Origin: Rhodococcoides fascians A25f
GTDB taxonomy: Bacteria; Actinomycetota; Actinomycetes; Mycobacteriales; Mycobacteriaceae
NCBI RefSeq assembly: GCF_000760935.2
Contig: NZ_CP049744.1
Location: 4,743,501-4,807,500, forward strand
DNA: 64,000 nt
Reading direction: 5' to 3'
Shown: piece by piece, positions 41,204-50,039 of the stretch
How positions within the stretch are numbered: position 1 is the first letter of the stretch
Layout: each line of letters starts with the position of its first letter
Program-made: the position numbers and the translations under genes
Notes under the pieces: generated by a model
Databases searched by the model: none
Seen by the model: the letters and a program-made list of their open reading frames with translations, nothing else
Told to the model about the DNA's origin: nothing

Positions 41204-43248
41204 GGCAACAACTCGGCAACGACCACGAACCCACGACGCAGACGATGACCGACTCTCCACCGGTCGACAAGGCTCCGGTCGACAAGGCTCTGACGTCGAG
41301 ACTGGCCCAACTCGACCACGCCACCGAGGCGTTGGCCGGTGCACCCGAGTTCAGTAAGAACACCAAGGTGCGACGGGTTCTCGATGCGCTGCATCGAGTT
41401 CTGTTGCAGTCCGGTGGTTGTCACGCAATTCGTGAGCGCGCCGAGGTGCTCGAGAATGCGGGGCTCTTCGCGGGCACCGATTGGGCGCAGCCGGACATTC
41501 TCGTTCCAGGATTCGTGGGGCCCAGCCTGCGCAGCGGCAACGACGACACCTTCGTGCTCGAGGCGACCAGCGAACTGCGGATGGTCGCGATCGTTGCGGG
41601 CGAGTACGAGCATTCTGCGGTCACCGCCGAGGATGCCCGTCGGTTCCTTTCTCAGGTCCTCGCGGTCAATCTCGACGTTCTGTTCACACCTCCGTCCGAG
41701 TCGGAGCGAGTTCGCCTCGGTCGCACCGCGCATCTGATCCGTGATCTGTTCGGGTACGTGGCCGGGCAGATCGGGTACGACAGCGTGCTCGACGAGTTGG
41801 TCGAGGAAATCTGGCGGATCCTGCGGCAGCGCCCGATTCAGGTGGACACCATCAAGGATATGGTCACCCGCATCGCGATCTATCGCGACGACCCGACCGT
41901 CGACCTCGGCACCTCGGGGCAAGGCCTGGACCGGTTGATCACGGCCCTGTTCGGCACCACCGATGCGTGCCGAGAGGATCCGGGCGTGGAGGTGTATCGG
42001 TCGCGGCTCGAGGCGATGGACGTCGAAGCGCTGCAGTTCGAGGCCCGCGGATTCGCGCGAGCGATGCACGACACCGGACTCGTCTCGCCGTACCACGCGA
42101 CGCTGACGCAGTACCTCACCGATCACTACTCGTACGTTCTCCCCGAGGCGTTGGGCCTGTCCGATACCGGTCGCACGTGTCTGACGCGCTACCCGGAACT
42201 GGTCCATCGCCTCATCGAGGAGACGGTGTACCCCGAGACCGCGCAGTGCCTCTACGGATTGGCATTGCTGCTCGATCGCGGAATTCTGCATCAACCGCCG
42301 ATCGTGCCGTCGTTGTGGCGGCAGATGTCGCTGAAACTCGCGCCCGCAGTGCAGGACAAGCTGAACACCACGTTCGGGCCGGTCCCGGCACCGGAGTCTC
42401 GCTTGCTGGGTGGACTGTTGTCGATGCTCGGGCAACCGCTCGGCGTCGGTCAGGGCGACAACCCGACGTGCCAGTCGGCGCGGGCACTGTCGATGTGGGC
42501 CTACAACGATCCCGACTACCTCCTGCAGATGGTGGTGTGGGCGGCGCGTGACGAGGAAATAGTCATGCACTTCGAGGGGCAATCGATCTCGTCGACCGAG
42601 AGCGCCAGTGGAGTCGCCACATCGGACCCGGTGGATCTCGATCCGGTGTCACTGCTGCTGGTTCCGCACCTCGACCGCATCTACGCCGAGATGGTCAGGC
42701 GCTGCGCCGATCGCCCCGGCGATCCGCACCGCTGGGTCAACCCGGAGTTCCACGGGTGGTGGTCGGCTCGCGAGTTCCACATCGACGTCGACGTGGCCAC
42801 CGGAAACATCGTCGACCTGGACGCATTCCTGCGGCAGTTCTACGCGGCGTATCACCCCGAGTACAACGGGCATCAGCCGCTGATTCATCCGCAGCCCGCC
42901 GGTGTGGCCGTAACCGACAGTGCTGCACGGTATGTGGGGTGGCACGCCATCACCATCCTGCGCGTGACCACCGACCCCGACGGCGTCATGCGGGTCTATT
43001 TCTTCAACCCGAACAACGACAGCGGGCAGGACTGGGGAGACGGCGTCGTGGTGGGAACGGCGGGCAACGGCGAACGCGCAGGCGAAGGTTCGCTGCCGTT
43101 CGACCAGTTCGCCTCACGCTTGTACATCTTTCATACCGATCCGCTCGAGAACGGCGAACCGGAGAGAATCCCCGCCGAGGACATCGATCGGATACGCGGC
43201 TACATCGAACGAAGTTGGGGCGCAGATCGATCGGTGCCCCAGGCCTGA
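41200..43248 (+). CDS. 682-residue protein with a C-terminal papain-like cysteine-peptidase pattern
   Basis: I do not recognise a described family. The N-terminal about 400 residues are mainly helical and soluble. In the C-terminal part Q418, C424 (GQGDNPTCQSARALSMWA), H582 (VGWHAITILRV) and N603 (YFFNPNNDSGQDWGDG) occur in papain order, and the Gln-Cys spacing of six equals that in papain. The frame starts with GTG inside the stop of the ATP-grasp gene (GTGA); an ATG at 41245 is possible but has no ribosome-binding site. It may cleave, or make by transfer, the bond made by the ligase. Confidence 0.75.
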   Translation: MRQQLGNDHEPTTQTMTDSPPVDKAPVDKALTSRLAQLDHATEALAGAPEFSKNTKVRRVLDALHRVLLQSGGCHAIRERAEVLENAGLFAGTDWAQPDILVPGFVGPSLRSGNDDTFVLEATSELRMVAIVAGEYEHSAVTAEDARRFLSQVLAVNLDVLFTPPSESERVRLGRTAHLIRDLFGYVAGQIGYDSVLDELVEEIWRILRQRPIQVDTIKDMVTRIAIYRDDPTVDLGTSGQGLDRLITALFGTTDACREDPGVEVYRSRLEAMDVEALQFEARGFARAMHDTGLVSPYHATLTQYLTDHYSYVLPEALGLSDTGRTCLTRYPELVHRLIEETVYPETAQCLYGLALLLDRGILHQPPIVPSLWRQMSLKLAPAVQDKLNTTFGPVPAPESRLLGGLLSMLGQPLGVGQGDNPTCQSARALSMWAYNDPDYLLQMVVWAARDEEIVMHFEGQSISSTESASGVATSDPVDLDPVSLLLVPHLDRIYAEMVRRCADRPGDPHRWVNPEFHGWWSAREFHIDVDVATGNIVDLDAFLRQFYAAYHPEYNGHQPLIHPQPAGVAVTDSAARYVGWHAITILRVTTDPDGVMRVYFFNPNNDSGQDWGDGVVVGTAGNGERAGEGSLPFDQFASRLYIFHTDPLENGEPERIPAEDIDRIRGYIERSWGADRSVPQA

Positions 43249-43272
43249 GAACTGCGCTGCGCCATCGAGATC

Positions 43273-43294
43273 CGCAAACGCGCGCGCGTTTGCG
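43273..43294. terminator. 22-bp perfect palindrome between convergent genes
   Basis: The core GCAAACGCGCGCGCGTTTGC (43274-43293) is extended by one paired base on each side. It is the same palindrome that forms the ends of the 93-bp elements at 497 and 53018. It lies between convergent genes and could form a cruciform or terminator hairpin. Confidence 0.7.
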
Positions 43295-43306
43295 CCTCGT
43301 GGTCGC

Positions 43307-43522
43307 TCAGTTCTTCTTGTCGAGCGACTCCGGCTTGTGTACGGCATCCTTGCCCGACTTGTCGCTCTCGACCCGGTATTGAGGCACGTCCTTCGAGGCC
43401 TTCACGGTTCTGCCTGCGGCTTCGGTCTCGGAGGTGATCTTCTCCACCACCGTTCCCTCGGTAGTGGTTCCGTGGGTCTGCCATTCGACCTTGTCGCCCT
43501 TGTGCAAGTCGTCTTTCGCCAT
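43307..43522 (-). CDS. Small TUDOR-like (DUF2945, hypervirulence-associated) protein
   Basis: The 71-residue protein begins MAKDDLHKGDKVEWQTHGTT and continues TEGTVVEKITSE, the pattern of the DUF2945/HVA1 TUDOR-like domain (DKVxWxxxxGxxxGxV). The C-terminus is rich in Lys and Asp. These short proteins are common in actinobacteria and of unknown function. The frame is open far upstream on the minus strand, but that part is antisense to the esterase gene. Confidence 0.8.
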   Translation of the reverse strand: MAKDDLHKGDKVEWQTHGTTTEGTVVEKITSETEAAGRTVKASKDVPQYRVESDKSGKDAVHKPESLDKKN

Positions 43523-43584
43523 GTTCGGGTGGTCCCTTCGTCGGTGATGTCCATCGACGGGTACCCGCGAGAGTCTCTGCGCAA

Positions 43585-44607
43585 TCACCTGGTTCCCAGA
43601 GCCGGTGCCAGCGTGGTGAACCAGGCTTCGCGTAGCTGATCCTCGAACAGCGGCCATGTGTGTGCACCCTCGTCGCGCATGGAGACCGTGGCCGGAACAT
43701 CGGCCCGGCGCAGTGCGTCGACGAAGATGGACGTGCAGTAGTTCACCATCGCCTCGACCGCCATTCCACCGAACGGTGGAATCGCACCCTCGGGGATCCG
43801 GTCCACCGGTCCGGGAAGTCCGCGAGACGAGCTGACGTACACCGCCGTTCCGCGCAGTCGTTCGACGTTGAGCGACGGATCGTGGTCGCGCCAGCCCTGG
43901 CTTCCCGGCAGCCCCCACATGTTGAACGGGTTGTTGAGACCGCCGGCTATCATCGCCGAGATACCCGCGGTGGCAAGCGGATTCGATGGTGCCGGGCATC
44001 CACTGAACGACGCGGCGGCGTCGAACACATCCGGGGCCTGGATCGCCAGATCCAGTGCGGGCCCACCGCTCATCGACAGTCCTGCCACACCGCGTCGACC
44101 GTTGGACCCATAGGCGGCGTCGACGGCTGCGGGCAGTTCGCGAGTCAGGTAGGTCTGCCACATGTTGCTGCCCAGTACCGGATCGGGTGTCTGCCAATCG
44201 GTATAGAAGCTGAAGCGACCTCCGATGGGCGCGACGACCGTGACGTTCTTGTCGAGAAAGAACTGTTCGACGCCGGAGTTGTTGAGCCAACCCACACCGT
44301 CTTCGTTGCCGAGTGCACCGTTGAGCAGGATCAGGCTCGGGGCAGGTCCGCCCTCCGGCGAATGCAGAATCTCGTTGGAGACGACGCGATTCATGGACGG
44401 GGAGAACACGTTCAGCACTGCACGGGTGGCCGACACCTGATGGATCCCGACGGCTCCCGCCGCTGCGTCGGCCGATCCCGAGTTGCCCGGCAGGGCCTGG
44501 GCCGACGTTCCGGCCAGCAGCATCGATCCCAGCACGGCGACCGTCACCACCGCGGCGGATCGAGTTCGCTTCTTTCTCTTCAGTCCCACTGGCAACATCA
44601 GCACCAT
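43585..44607 (-). CDS. Secreted alpha/beta-hydrolase, antigen 85/mycolyltransferase-like esterase
   Basis: The 340-residue protein has a signal peptide (RSAAVVTVAVLGSMLLAGTS, AQALP cleavage near residue 38) and the esterase D/antigen 85 fold: the nucleophile elbow GVAGLSMSGGPAL, PIGGRFSFYTDWQ, NLWGL-like NMWGLPGSQGWRDHDPS, and catalytic His in EGAHTWPLFEDQL. Mycolyltransferases attach mycolates to trehalose or arabinogalactan in the cell wall, which fits a mycolate-forming host. Whether it transfers mycolates or acts as an esterase is not decided by the sequence. The start may be 44607 or the ATG at 44598. Confidence 0.85.
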   Translation of the reverse strand: MVLMLPVGLKRKKRTRSAAVVTVAVLGSMLLAGTSAQALPGNSGSADAAAGAVGIHQVSATRAVLNVFSPSMNRVVSNEILHSPEGGPAPSLILLNGALGNEDGVGWLNNSGVEQFFLDKNVTVVAPIGGRFSFYTDWQTPDPVLGSNMWQTYLTRELPAAVDAAYGSNGRRGVAGLSMSGGPALDLAIQAPDVFDAAASFSGCPAPSNPLATAGISAMIAGGLNNPFNMWGLPGSQGWRDHDPSLNVERLRGTAVYVSSSRGLPGPVDRIPEGAIPPFGGMAVEAMVNYCTSIFVDALRRADVPATVSMRDEGAHTWPLFEDQLREAWFTTLAPALGTR

Positions 44608-44688
44608 ACGAGGGTCGCACGGATTCCGCTTTCTACCGCTAACGATCAGATTACGAAACCGATCGGTTCGTACGCTTGCTCGACGCCG

Positions 44689-45846
44689 TCACGGAGTCAC
44701 AGCACGAATCCGTGCGGCCTGCAGAGTCAGGTGGTCACGCTCGGCCAGCGAGGGAGCCGACTGCGCTGCGCGGGCGTACAACTGCGCGGCCTGCGTGAGG
44801 TCTCCCGCCTTCTCGTGCAGATGCGCGGCCGCCGCTGTGTGCCTCGGGACCGTGGAATCGACCTCGGCCAGCGCCGCGAGCCCGGCGGCGGGTCCATCGG
44901 CTTCCCCGACGGCCACCGCGCGGTTGAGCTGCACGACGGGGCTGTCGGTGAGGGCGAGCAACTCGTCGTACCACTCGACGATCTGCACCCAGTCGGTCTC
45001 CTCCACCCGCATCGCGTCGGCGTGCAGGGCAGCGATCGCCGCCTGGGCCTGGAACTCACCCAACCGATCTCGGGCCAGCGCCGTCTGCAGAATCTGCACG
45101 CCCTCGGCGATCAGTGCTGTGTCCCAACGGGATCGGTCCTGTTCAGCCAAAGGTACGAGTTGACCGTCGGATCCGGTTCGCGCCGAACGGCGCGCGTGGT
45201 GCAGCACCATCAGCGCCAGTAGACCCGCCGTTTCCTCGTCGTCGGACAGCGTCGACAGCTGCCGAGTCAACCGGATGGCCTCCGCCGCGAGGTCGACATC
45301 TCCGGTGTACCCCTCGTTGAACACGAGATACAACACCCGTCGTACCGTGCTCAGGTCGCCCGGCGCATCGAATCGCACATCACGCACCGCACGTTTTGCT
45401 CGGCTGATCCGCTGCGCCATGGTCTTCTCCGGCACCAGATACGCCTGCGCGATCTGCCGTGTCGTCAGTCCGCCGACGGCGCGCAGGGTCAGTGCCACCG
45501 CTGCCGCCGGAGTCAGCGCAGGATGCGCACACAGGAAGAACAACTGCAGCGTGTCGTCGACGCCCCCCACGCTCTCCGGTTCCGGCTGTGCCGCCAGTCG
45601 GTCTTCCCGATCTCGACGCGCCTTCTCCGAGCGCTGTCCATCGAGAAATTTTCGCCAGGCGACGGTGACGAGCCAGCCCTTCGGGTCGGTCGGCGCGTCA
45701 CCTGCCCCGGTCGAGAGTGCCCAGGTCGAGGTCGCCTGCACCAACGCCTCCTGCACGGCGTCCTCGGCCGACGCGAAGTCCGCTCCGCGGTGGACGAGGA
45801 CGCCGATCACCGCGGGCGTCAGTGCCCGCAGCACTCCAGGATCCAT
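44689..45846 (-). CDS. ECF sigma factor with long C-terminal extension (ECF42-like)
   Basis: The 385-residue protein has sigma region 2 (ADFASAEDAVQEALVQA, residues 22-38, then WLVTVAWRKFLD) and region 4 (RAVGGLTTRQIAQAYLVPEK, about 122-141). A C-terminal extension of about 200 helical residues follows (DUF6596/TPR-like). ECF42 sigma factors have such an extension and lie next to DGPF (YCII) proteins, as here: the DGPF gene ends 8 bp upstream. No anti-sigma gene is seen, which fits the family, since the extension replaces one. Confidence 0.9.
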   Translation of the reverse strand: MDPGVLRALTPAVIGVLVHRGADFASAEDAVQEALVQATSTWALSTGAGDAPTDPKGWLVTVAWRKFLDGQRSEKARRDREDRLAAQPEPESVGGVDDTLQLFFLCAHPALTPAAAVALTLRAVGGLTTRQIAQAYLVPEKTMAQRISRAKRAVRDVRFDAPGDLSTVRRVLYLVFNEGYTGDVDLAAEAIRLTRQLSTLSDDEETAGLLALMVLHHARRSARTGSDGQLVPLAEQDRSRWDTALIAEGVQILQTALARDRLGEFQAQAAIAALHADAMRVEETDWVQIVEWYDELLALTDSPVVQLNRAVAVGEADGPAAGLAALAEVDSTVPRHTAAAAHLHEKAGDLTQAAQLYARAAQSAPSLAERDHLTLQAARIRAVTP

Positions 45847-45854
45847 GATGATCG

Positions 45855-46262
45855 TCAGTCGGCGATCGTGGGAGGAGCCTCCATGAACGGACGTAGCTCG
45901 AGCCACTCGTCGATCGGCTTCCCACCGGCACCGGGCGCTGCCGACAGCTGCCCGGCCAGCTCGAGCGCGCGATCGTAGGAGTCGACGTCGATCACCATCC
46001 AGCCTGCGATGAGGTCCTTGGTCTCCGCGAACGGACCGTCGGTGACCGGAGGTTTCCCTTCGCCGTCCGAGCGCACCCACGTTCCCTCGGGGGCCAGAGC
46101 CTGCGCGTCGACGAACTCGCCGGTCTTCTCGAGCTCGGCGGCGAAATCTCGCATGAACTGAATGTGGTCGTGCACTTCGGCCGGGGTCCACCGGTCCATC
46201 GGGATCCAGTCGGCAGGCTCGGGGGCTCCGCGGTAATGCTTGAGCATGAGGTACTTGGCCAT
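45855..46262 (-). CDS. YCII/DGPF-domain protein
   Basis: The 135-residue protein starts MAKYLMLKHYRGAP and contains the DGPF tetrapeptide at residues 75-78 (PPVTDGPFAETKDLIAGWMV), the marker of the family that accompanies ECF42 sigma factors. It is about twice as large as a bare YCII domain by its N-terminal helix. The ATG has AGGAG upstream. It is 8 bp upstream of the sigma gene and shares its transcript. It is likely a target or co-effector of the sigma factor. Confidence 0.9.
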   Translation of the reverse strand: MAKYLMLKHYRGAPEPADWIPMDRWTPAEVHDHIQFMRDFAAELEKTGEFVDAQALAPEGTWVRSDGEGKPPVTDGPFAETKDLIAGWMVIDVDSYDRALELAGQLSAAPGAGGKPIDEWLELRPFMEAPPTIAD

Positions 46263-46358
46263 GATGTCTCCTAGCGTCGGATGCAGCCATTCTTTCTGCA
46301 TTCGACCCTGGGACGTAACCGGTCCGCAGAATTCGACACGTTCGAGAAGAAAATTTTC

Positions 46359-47381
46359 TCAGCGCATCGTGCGGCCTGCCGAGCCGAGCATCTGCGTAGC
46401 CTCCACCACTCTCGCCGCCATCGCCGTCTCGGCCGGCTTGCCCCACGATCGGGGGTCGTAGGCCTTCTTGTTGCCGTACTCGCCGTCGACCTTGAGGACC
46501 TGGTCGTACTTGCTCAACATGTGCCCTGCGATGGACCGGGTGAAGGCGTATTGGGTGTCGGTGTCGATGTTCATCTTGATCACCCCGCTCGCCACCGCGG
46601 AGGCGATGTCTTCTGCACTGGATCCCGATCCACCGTGGAACACCAGATCGAACGGGTTGTCCTTACCGGTCTCGGCTCCGACGACGGCCTGGATCTCGGC
46701 GAGAATTTCTGGGCGGAGATGCACCGAGTCAGGGTTGTAGACGCCGTGCACGTTGCCGAAGGTCAGAGCAGTCATGTATCGACCGCGCTCCCCTGCACCG
46801 AGCGCGGCGATCGTGGCCCGAGCATCGTCGACAGTCGAGTACAACTGTTCGTTGATCTCGTGTGAGACGCCGTCCTCCTCGCCGCCGATGACGCCCACTT
46901 CGATTTCGAGGATCGTGTTCGCCTCCACCGACAGATCGAGCAATTCTCGAGCGACACGCAGGTTCTCGTCGAGCGGCACCGCCGAACCGTCCCACATGTG
47001 CGATTGGTACAGCGGGTCGAGTCCGCGTCCGCGTCGGTCGATGGCGTCGGCCAGCAGTGGCCGAACCCAGTCGTCCAGATTCTCGGCGGGGCAGTGATCG
47101 GTGTGCAGCGCAACCGAGATCGAATAGTGTTGCGCCACTTCGTGGGCGTACTGGGCGAGCGCCTTGGAACCGGCGAAACGGTTCTGCACGGCGTTGCCGG
47201 AGAGGTACAGCGCGGTGCCGACCGACACCTGGATGATGCCATCGCTCTCTGCCTCGGCGAAGCCCTGCAGCGCTGCATTGAGCGTCTGCGAGCCGGTGAC
47301 ATTGATCGACGGGTAGGCGAACCCGCCCTCCTTCGCACGGTCGAGCATGGCCGCGTACTGATCCGGACTGGCAATGGGCAT
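46359..47381 (-). CDS. Class II fructose-bisphosphate aldolase
   Basis: The 340-residue protein is full length. It has the Zn and substrate motifs VALHTDHCPAENLDDWV (H, D), ILEIEVGVIGGEEDG, LVFHGGSGSS and IKMNIDTDTQYAFTRSI, all characteristic of class IIA aldolases that split ketose bisphosphates using Zn2+. It lies last in the sugar operon, 8 bp after the LacI gene, so it probably serves the sugar pathway rather than general glycolysis, though a second aldolase for glycolysis may lie elsewhere. The ATG at 47381 is chosen because it begins the conserved N-terminal MPIASPDQYAAML. Confidence 0.92.
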   Translation of the reverse strand: MPIASPDQYAAMLDRAKEGGFAYPSINVTGSQTLNAALQGFAEAESDGIIQVSVGTALYLSGNAVQNRFAGSKALAQYAHEVAQHYSISVALHTDHCPAENLDDWVRPLLADAIDRRGRGLDPLYQSHMWDGSAVPLDENLRVARELLDLSVEANTILEIEVGVIGGEEDGVSHEINEQLYSTVDDARATIAALGAGERGRYMTALTFGNVHGVYNPDSVHLRPEILAEIQAVVGAETGKDNPFDLVFHGGSGSSAEDIASAVASGVIKMNIDTDTQYAFTRSIAGHMLSKYDQVLKVDGEYGNKKAYDPRSWGKPAETAMAARVVEATQMLGSAGRTMR

Positions 47382-47389
47382 GAGCTGTC

Positions 47390-48424
47390 CTATCTTTCGG
47401 GTGCGGCCGGTATTCCGGCCGAGGTCGCGGCGCAGCCGCAGGAATTGCGATGGTTGAACGTGGTCGGCACTCGGATCGACCGAGGCTTCTCGTCCCGCCC
47501 CTCGATTCGATTCAGCAACAGGTCGGCTGCGGTTCTTCCTATCGTCTGTACGTCCTGAGCTGCGGCTGTCAGGCGAGGCTCGAACAGATCGGACCATTCG
47601 AAATCGTCGTAGCATACGAACGCAAGATCGTGCGGAATCGACAAGCCAAGGGCACGAACGGCTTTGAGTGAACCGATAGTCATCGAGTTGTTCATCGACA
47701 CCAGTGCCGAAGGCCGGTTCGAGCTCGACATCAGTGCGCGTACATGCATCTCGGCCACCTCGACGTTGGACCTACCATCGAGAATCAGTCCTGGATCGAG
47801 GTCGACTCCCCGATCGGCGAGCGCGCGGGCATAACCGTCGAACCGTTCGTTCGTGGAGGAGATTCCTTCGATTCCGCGGACGATCGCGATGCGACGATGG
47901 CCTGCATCGAGGAGGTGGGCGGTGAGCTCGTAGGCCGAGGCCTCGTTCTCCGGTCCCACCTGATCGCAGGGAAGATCGAGCATCCGGTCGATCAACACCA
48001 GAGGGGTACCACTACGCACGATCTCCGGAATGGTCTTCGACTCCGATCCTGCTGCGGGAGCGAGGATCATCCCGTCGACCTGACGGTCCAGCAGGGAATC
48101 GGTCACTCGCCGCTCGGACAACGGCTCGTCGTGGGAATCACCGAGAATCAACACGTATCCGGCCTCGGACAGTCGTTGCTCGACGGCGTGTACGAGGCTG
48201 CCGAAATAGGGATTGGTCAAGGCGGCGATCGAGAGCCCTACAGTATTGGTCCGACCCGCGGCGAGTGAGCGGGCAACAACGTTGCGTCGGTAGCCGATCT
48301 CGACAATTGCCGCGTCGACGCGTTGGCGGGTGGTCGGGTTGACGTTACGGGTGCCGTTGAGAACATGCGAGACAGTCGACACCGACACTCCGGCGATGCG
48401 GGCGACATCGTCCATCGTGGGCAC
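47390..48424 (-). CDS. LacI-family transcriptional repressor
   Basis: The 344-residue protein has the LacI helix-turn-helix MDDVARIAGVSVSTVSHVLN (about residues 4-23) and hinge VARSLAAGRTNTVGLSIAAL, then a periplasmic-binding-protein-like effector domain. The C-terminal part ends with NHRNSCGCAATSAG, with two cysteines that are unusual. It starts with GTG. It is the sixth gene of the sugar operon, so it probably autoregulates through the palindromes at 52886-52904. Confidence 0.9.
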   Translation of the reverse strand: MPTMDDVARIAGVSVSTVSHVLNGTRNVNPTTRQRVDAAIVEIGYRRNVVARSLAAGRTNTVGLSIAALTNPYFGSLVHAVEQRLSEAGYVLILGDSHDEPLSERRVTDSLLDRQVDGMILAPAAGSESKTIPEIVRSGTPLVLIDRMLDLPCDQVGPENEASAYELTAHLLDAGHRRIAIVRGIEGISSTNERFDGYARALADRGVDLDPGLILDGRSNVEVAEMHVRALMSSSNRPSALVSMNNSMTIGSLKAVRALGLSIPHDLAFVCYDDFEWSDLFEPRLTAAAQDVQTIGRTAADLLLNRIEGRDEKPRSIRVPTTFNHRNSCGCAATSAGIPAAPER

Positions 48425-48460
48425 GTCAATCGGCCCAGCGCTGTCTGGTCCGCGAAACCG

Positions 48461-49111
48461 TCATGTCAGACGCAGGATTCGATCGGCGCGGCCTGCGGTC
48501 GACCCGATCAGTTCCGCATTGCGTTCGTCCGAGCCCAGTGCCCAGAACTCCGCATCCTCGTGCGACTTTCCGTATGCCTCGTGCCGAGCTACCAGGCGCT
48601 CGTGCCGAACCCGTGTGTGCGGAGCCAGAAACCAGACCTCGTCGATCATCGACCGCGCAGCAGGCCACGCGTCGGACTCCATCAGCAGATAGTTGCCTTC
48701 GGTGACCACCAACGGAACAGTCGACGGAACCGGAACGGCCGACCCGATCGACTCCTCGATCTCGCGCCTGAACCTCGGTGCGTACACGATGGGGTCACCG
48801 GGTCGCTGGTCGTGAATCGCCGCGATCAGTCGCGCGTATCCACCGTCGTCGAACGTGTCGTGTGCACCTTTGCGGTCGAGCCGGCCCAGGTCGATCAACA
48901 CCTCGTTGGCCAGGTGGAACCCGTCCATCGGAACCAGCACTGCGCGCTCCGGCCCGAGCGCATCGACGAGTTGCTGCGCCACCGTGGACTTTCCGGCACC
49001 GGGCGCGCCGGTCAGGCCGAGTATGCGCCGTTCTCCGGCGACGGCGAGTCGCCCGGCCAGCTCCACGAGCTCGCCGAGGGTCGCTCTCTGTACGTCCTGA
49101 TCAGTGCTCAC
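48461..49111 (-). CDS. P-loop kinase (FrcK/phosphoribulokinase-uridine kinase-like)
   Basis: The 216-residue protein has Walker A GLTGAPGAGKSTVAQ (about residues 32-46), FHLANEVL and the DxxW-like IDEVWFLAPH, as in the nucleoside/nucleotide kinase family annotated near fructose ABC transporters (FrcK). It is thus likely a sugar or sugar-phosphate kinase. It overlaps the PfkB kinase gene by 11 bp in the operon. Confidence 0.82.
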   Translation of the reverse strand: MSTDQDVQRATLGELVELAGRLAVAGERRILGLTGAPGAGKSTVAQQLVDALGPERAVLVPMDGFHLANEVLIDLGRLDRKGAHDTFDDGGYARLIAAIHDQRPGDPIVYAPRFRREIEESIGSAVPVPSTVPLVVTEGNYLLMESDAWPAARSMIDEVWFLAPHTRVRHERLVARHEAYGKSHEDAEFWALGSDERNAELIGSTAGRADRILRLT

Positions 49112-50039
49112 CGTTGTCGCTTTCGAGTCCGTCGGTAGTGAAGTGTGTCAGCGGAAGTTCGTGTAGCCATGCTCGGGGTCCGACCACCGAACAGCGCAGT
49201 GCCGCAACGCGAGCCGACCTGTCGATGCGCTCGGCCAGAGAGCCCGACTGCGTCGAGTAGTAGGCATATGCGCCGTGGAAAGCATCTCCGGCACCCACTG
49301 TGTCGACCGCTGTCACCGGCTCCACATCGACCGAGCCGGACGACCCCTCGGTCCACCATTCGACGGGCTCGCTGCCGTGGGTGGTGACGACGGTATGCAC
49401 GCCCGCTCCGACGAGTGCCGCTGCAGTGGTAGCCGTGTCGGAAGTGCCGGGGGCGCGAAAGTCCGCCGAGCACACCATGTCCGTGGCATGCGGGATCAGC
49501 TCGCTCATCACCGGCTTCCACCGACCGGCGTCTACGACCAGGGTGGTAACCCGCGCCGCCGCATGTTCCGCGGCGGCGCGGGCGATCAAGGGGTGATGCC
49601 CGTCGACGAGGACGACATCGGCACCGGCCACTACCGTCTCGAGATCCTCGGGCGGTGAAACTTCGGAATGCACGGCGTCCGCCGAGACGACCGACCGCTC
49701 ACCGGTCGACTCGATCACCGTCACGGCCGAGACGGGCACCGACCTGCTGGTGCCCAGGGCCGCGTCGAGCACTCGGACGCCGAACGCAGCCATATCGGCT
49801 TTGACCAGCTCGGCCACCGGGTCGTCGCCGAGTGCGGTGACGAGCACGGCCGTGCCGCCGAGCGCGGCGAAGGTGACGGCCGCGTTGGCGGCCGGCCCTC
49901 CCGCCGCGACGAACTGCGCACTGGACGTGATCTTCTCGTTCGGTGCCGGAGCGGCCGACACTCGATGGATGACGTCGAGTGTGGCCAGTCCGACGAAAAC
50001 TCCTACCGGAGCGTCCCTTTCAGACGCCTGCGCGTTCAT
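49101..50039 (-). CDS. PfkB-family carbohydrate kinase
   Basis: The 312-residue protein has the two PfkB signatures: an N-terminal GGPAANAAVTFAALGG (about residues 46-61) and the C-terminal VDTVGAGDAFHGAYAYYS with the catalytic Asp. Such kinases act on ribose, fructose or other sugars. It overlaps the ABC ATPase gene by 20 bp and the P-loop kinase gene by 11 bp, so there are two kinases in one operon. Substrate unknown. Confidence 0.87.
   Translation of the reverse strand: MNAQASERDAPVGVFVGLATLDVIHRVSAAPAPNEKITSSAQFVAAGGPAANAAVTFAALGGTAVLVTALGDDPVAELVKADMAAFGVRVLDAALGTSRSVPVSAVTVIESTGERSVVSADAVHSEVSPPEDLETVVAGADVVLVDGHHPLIARAAAEHAAARVTTLVVDAGRWKPVMSELIPHATDMVCSADFRAPGTSDTATTAAALVGAGVHTVVTTHGSEPVEWWTEGSSGSVDVEPVTAVDTVGAGDAFHGAYAYYSTQSGSLAERIDRSARVAALRCSVVGPRAWLHELPLTHFTTDGLESDNGEH

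Noticed and set aside
43307..44620. 437-codon minus frame joining the esterase region to the TUDOR-like protein
   Set aside because: The upstream part is antisense-like in composition and overlaps the real esterase frame; only the last 71 codons form a recognisable domain.
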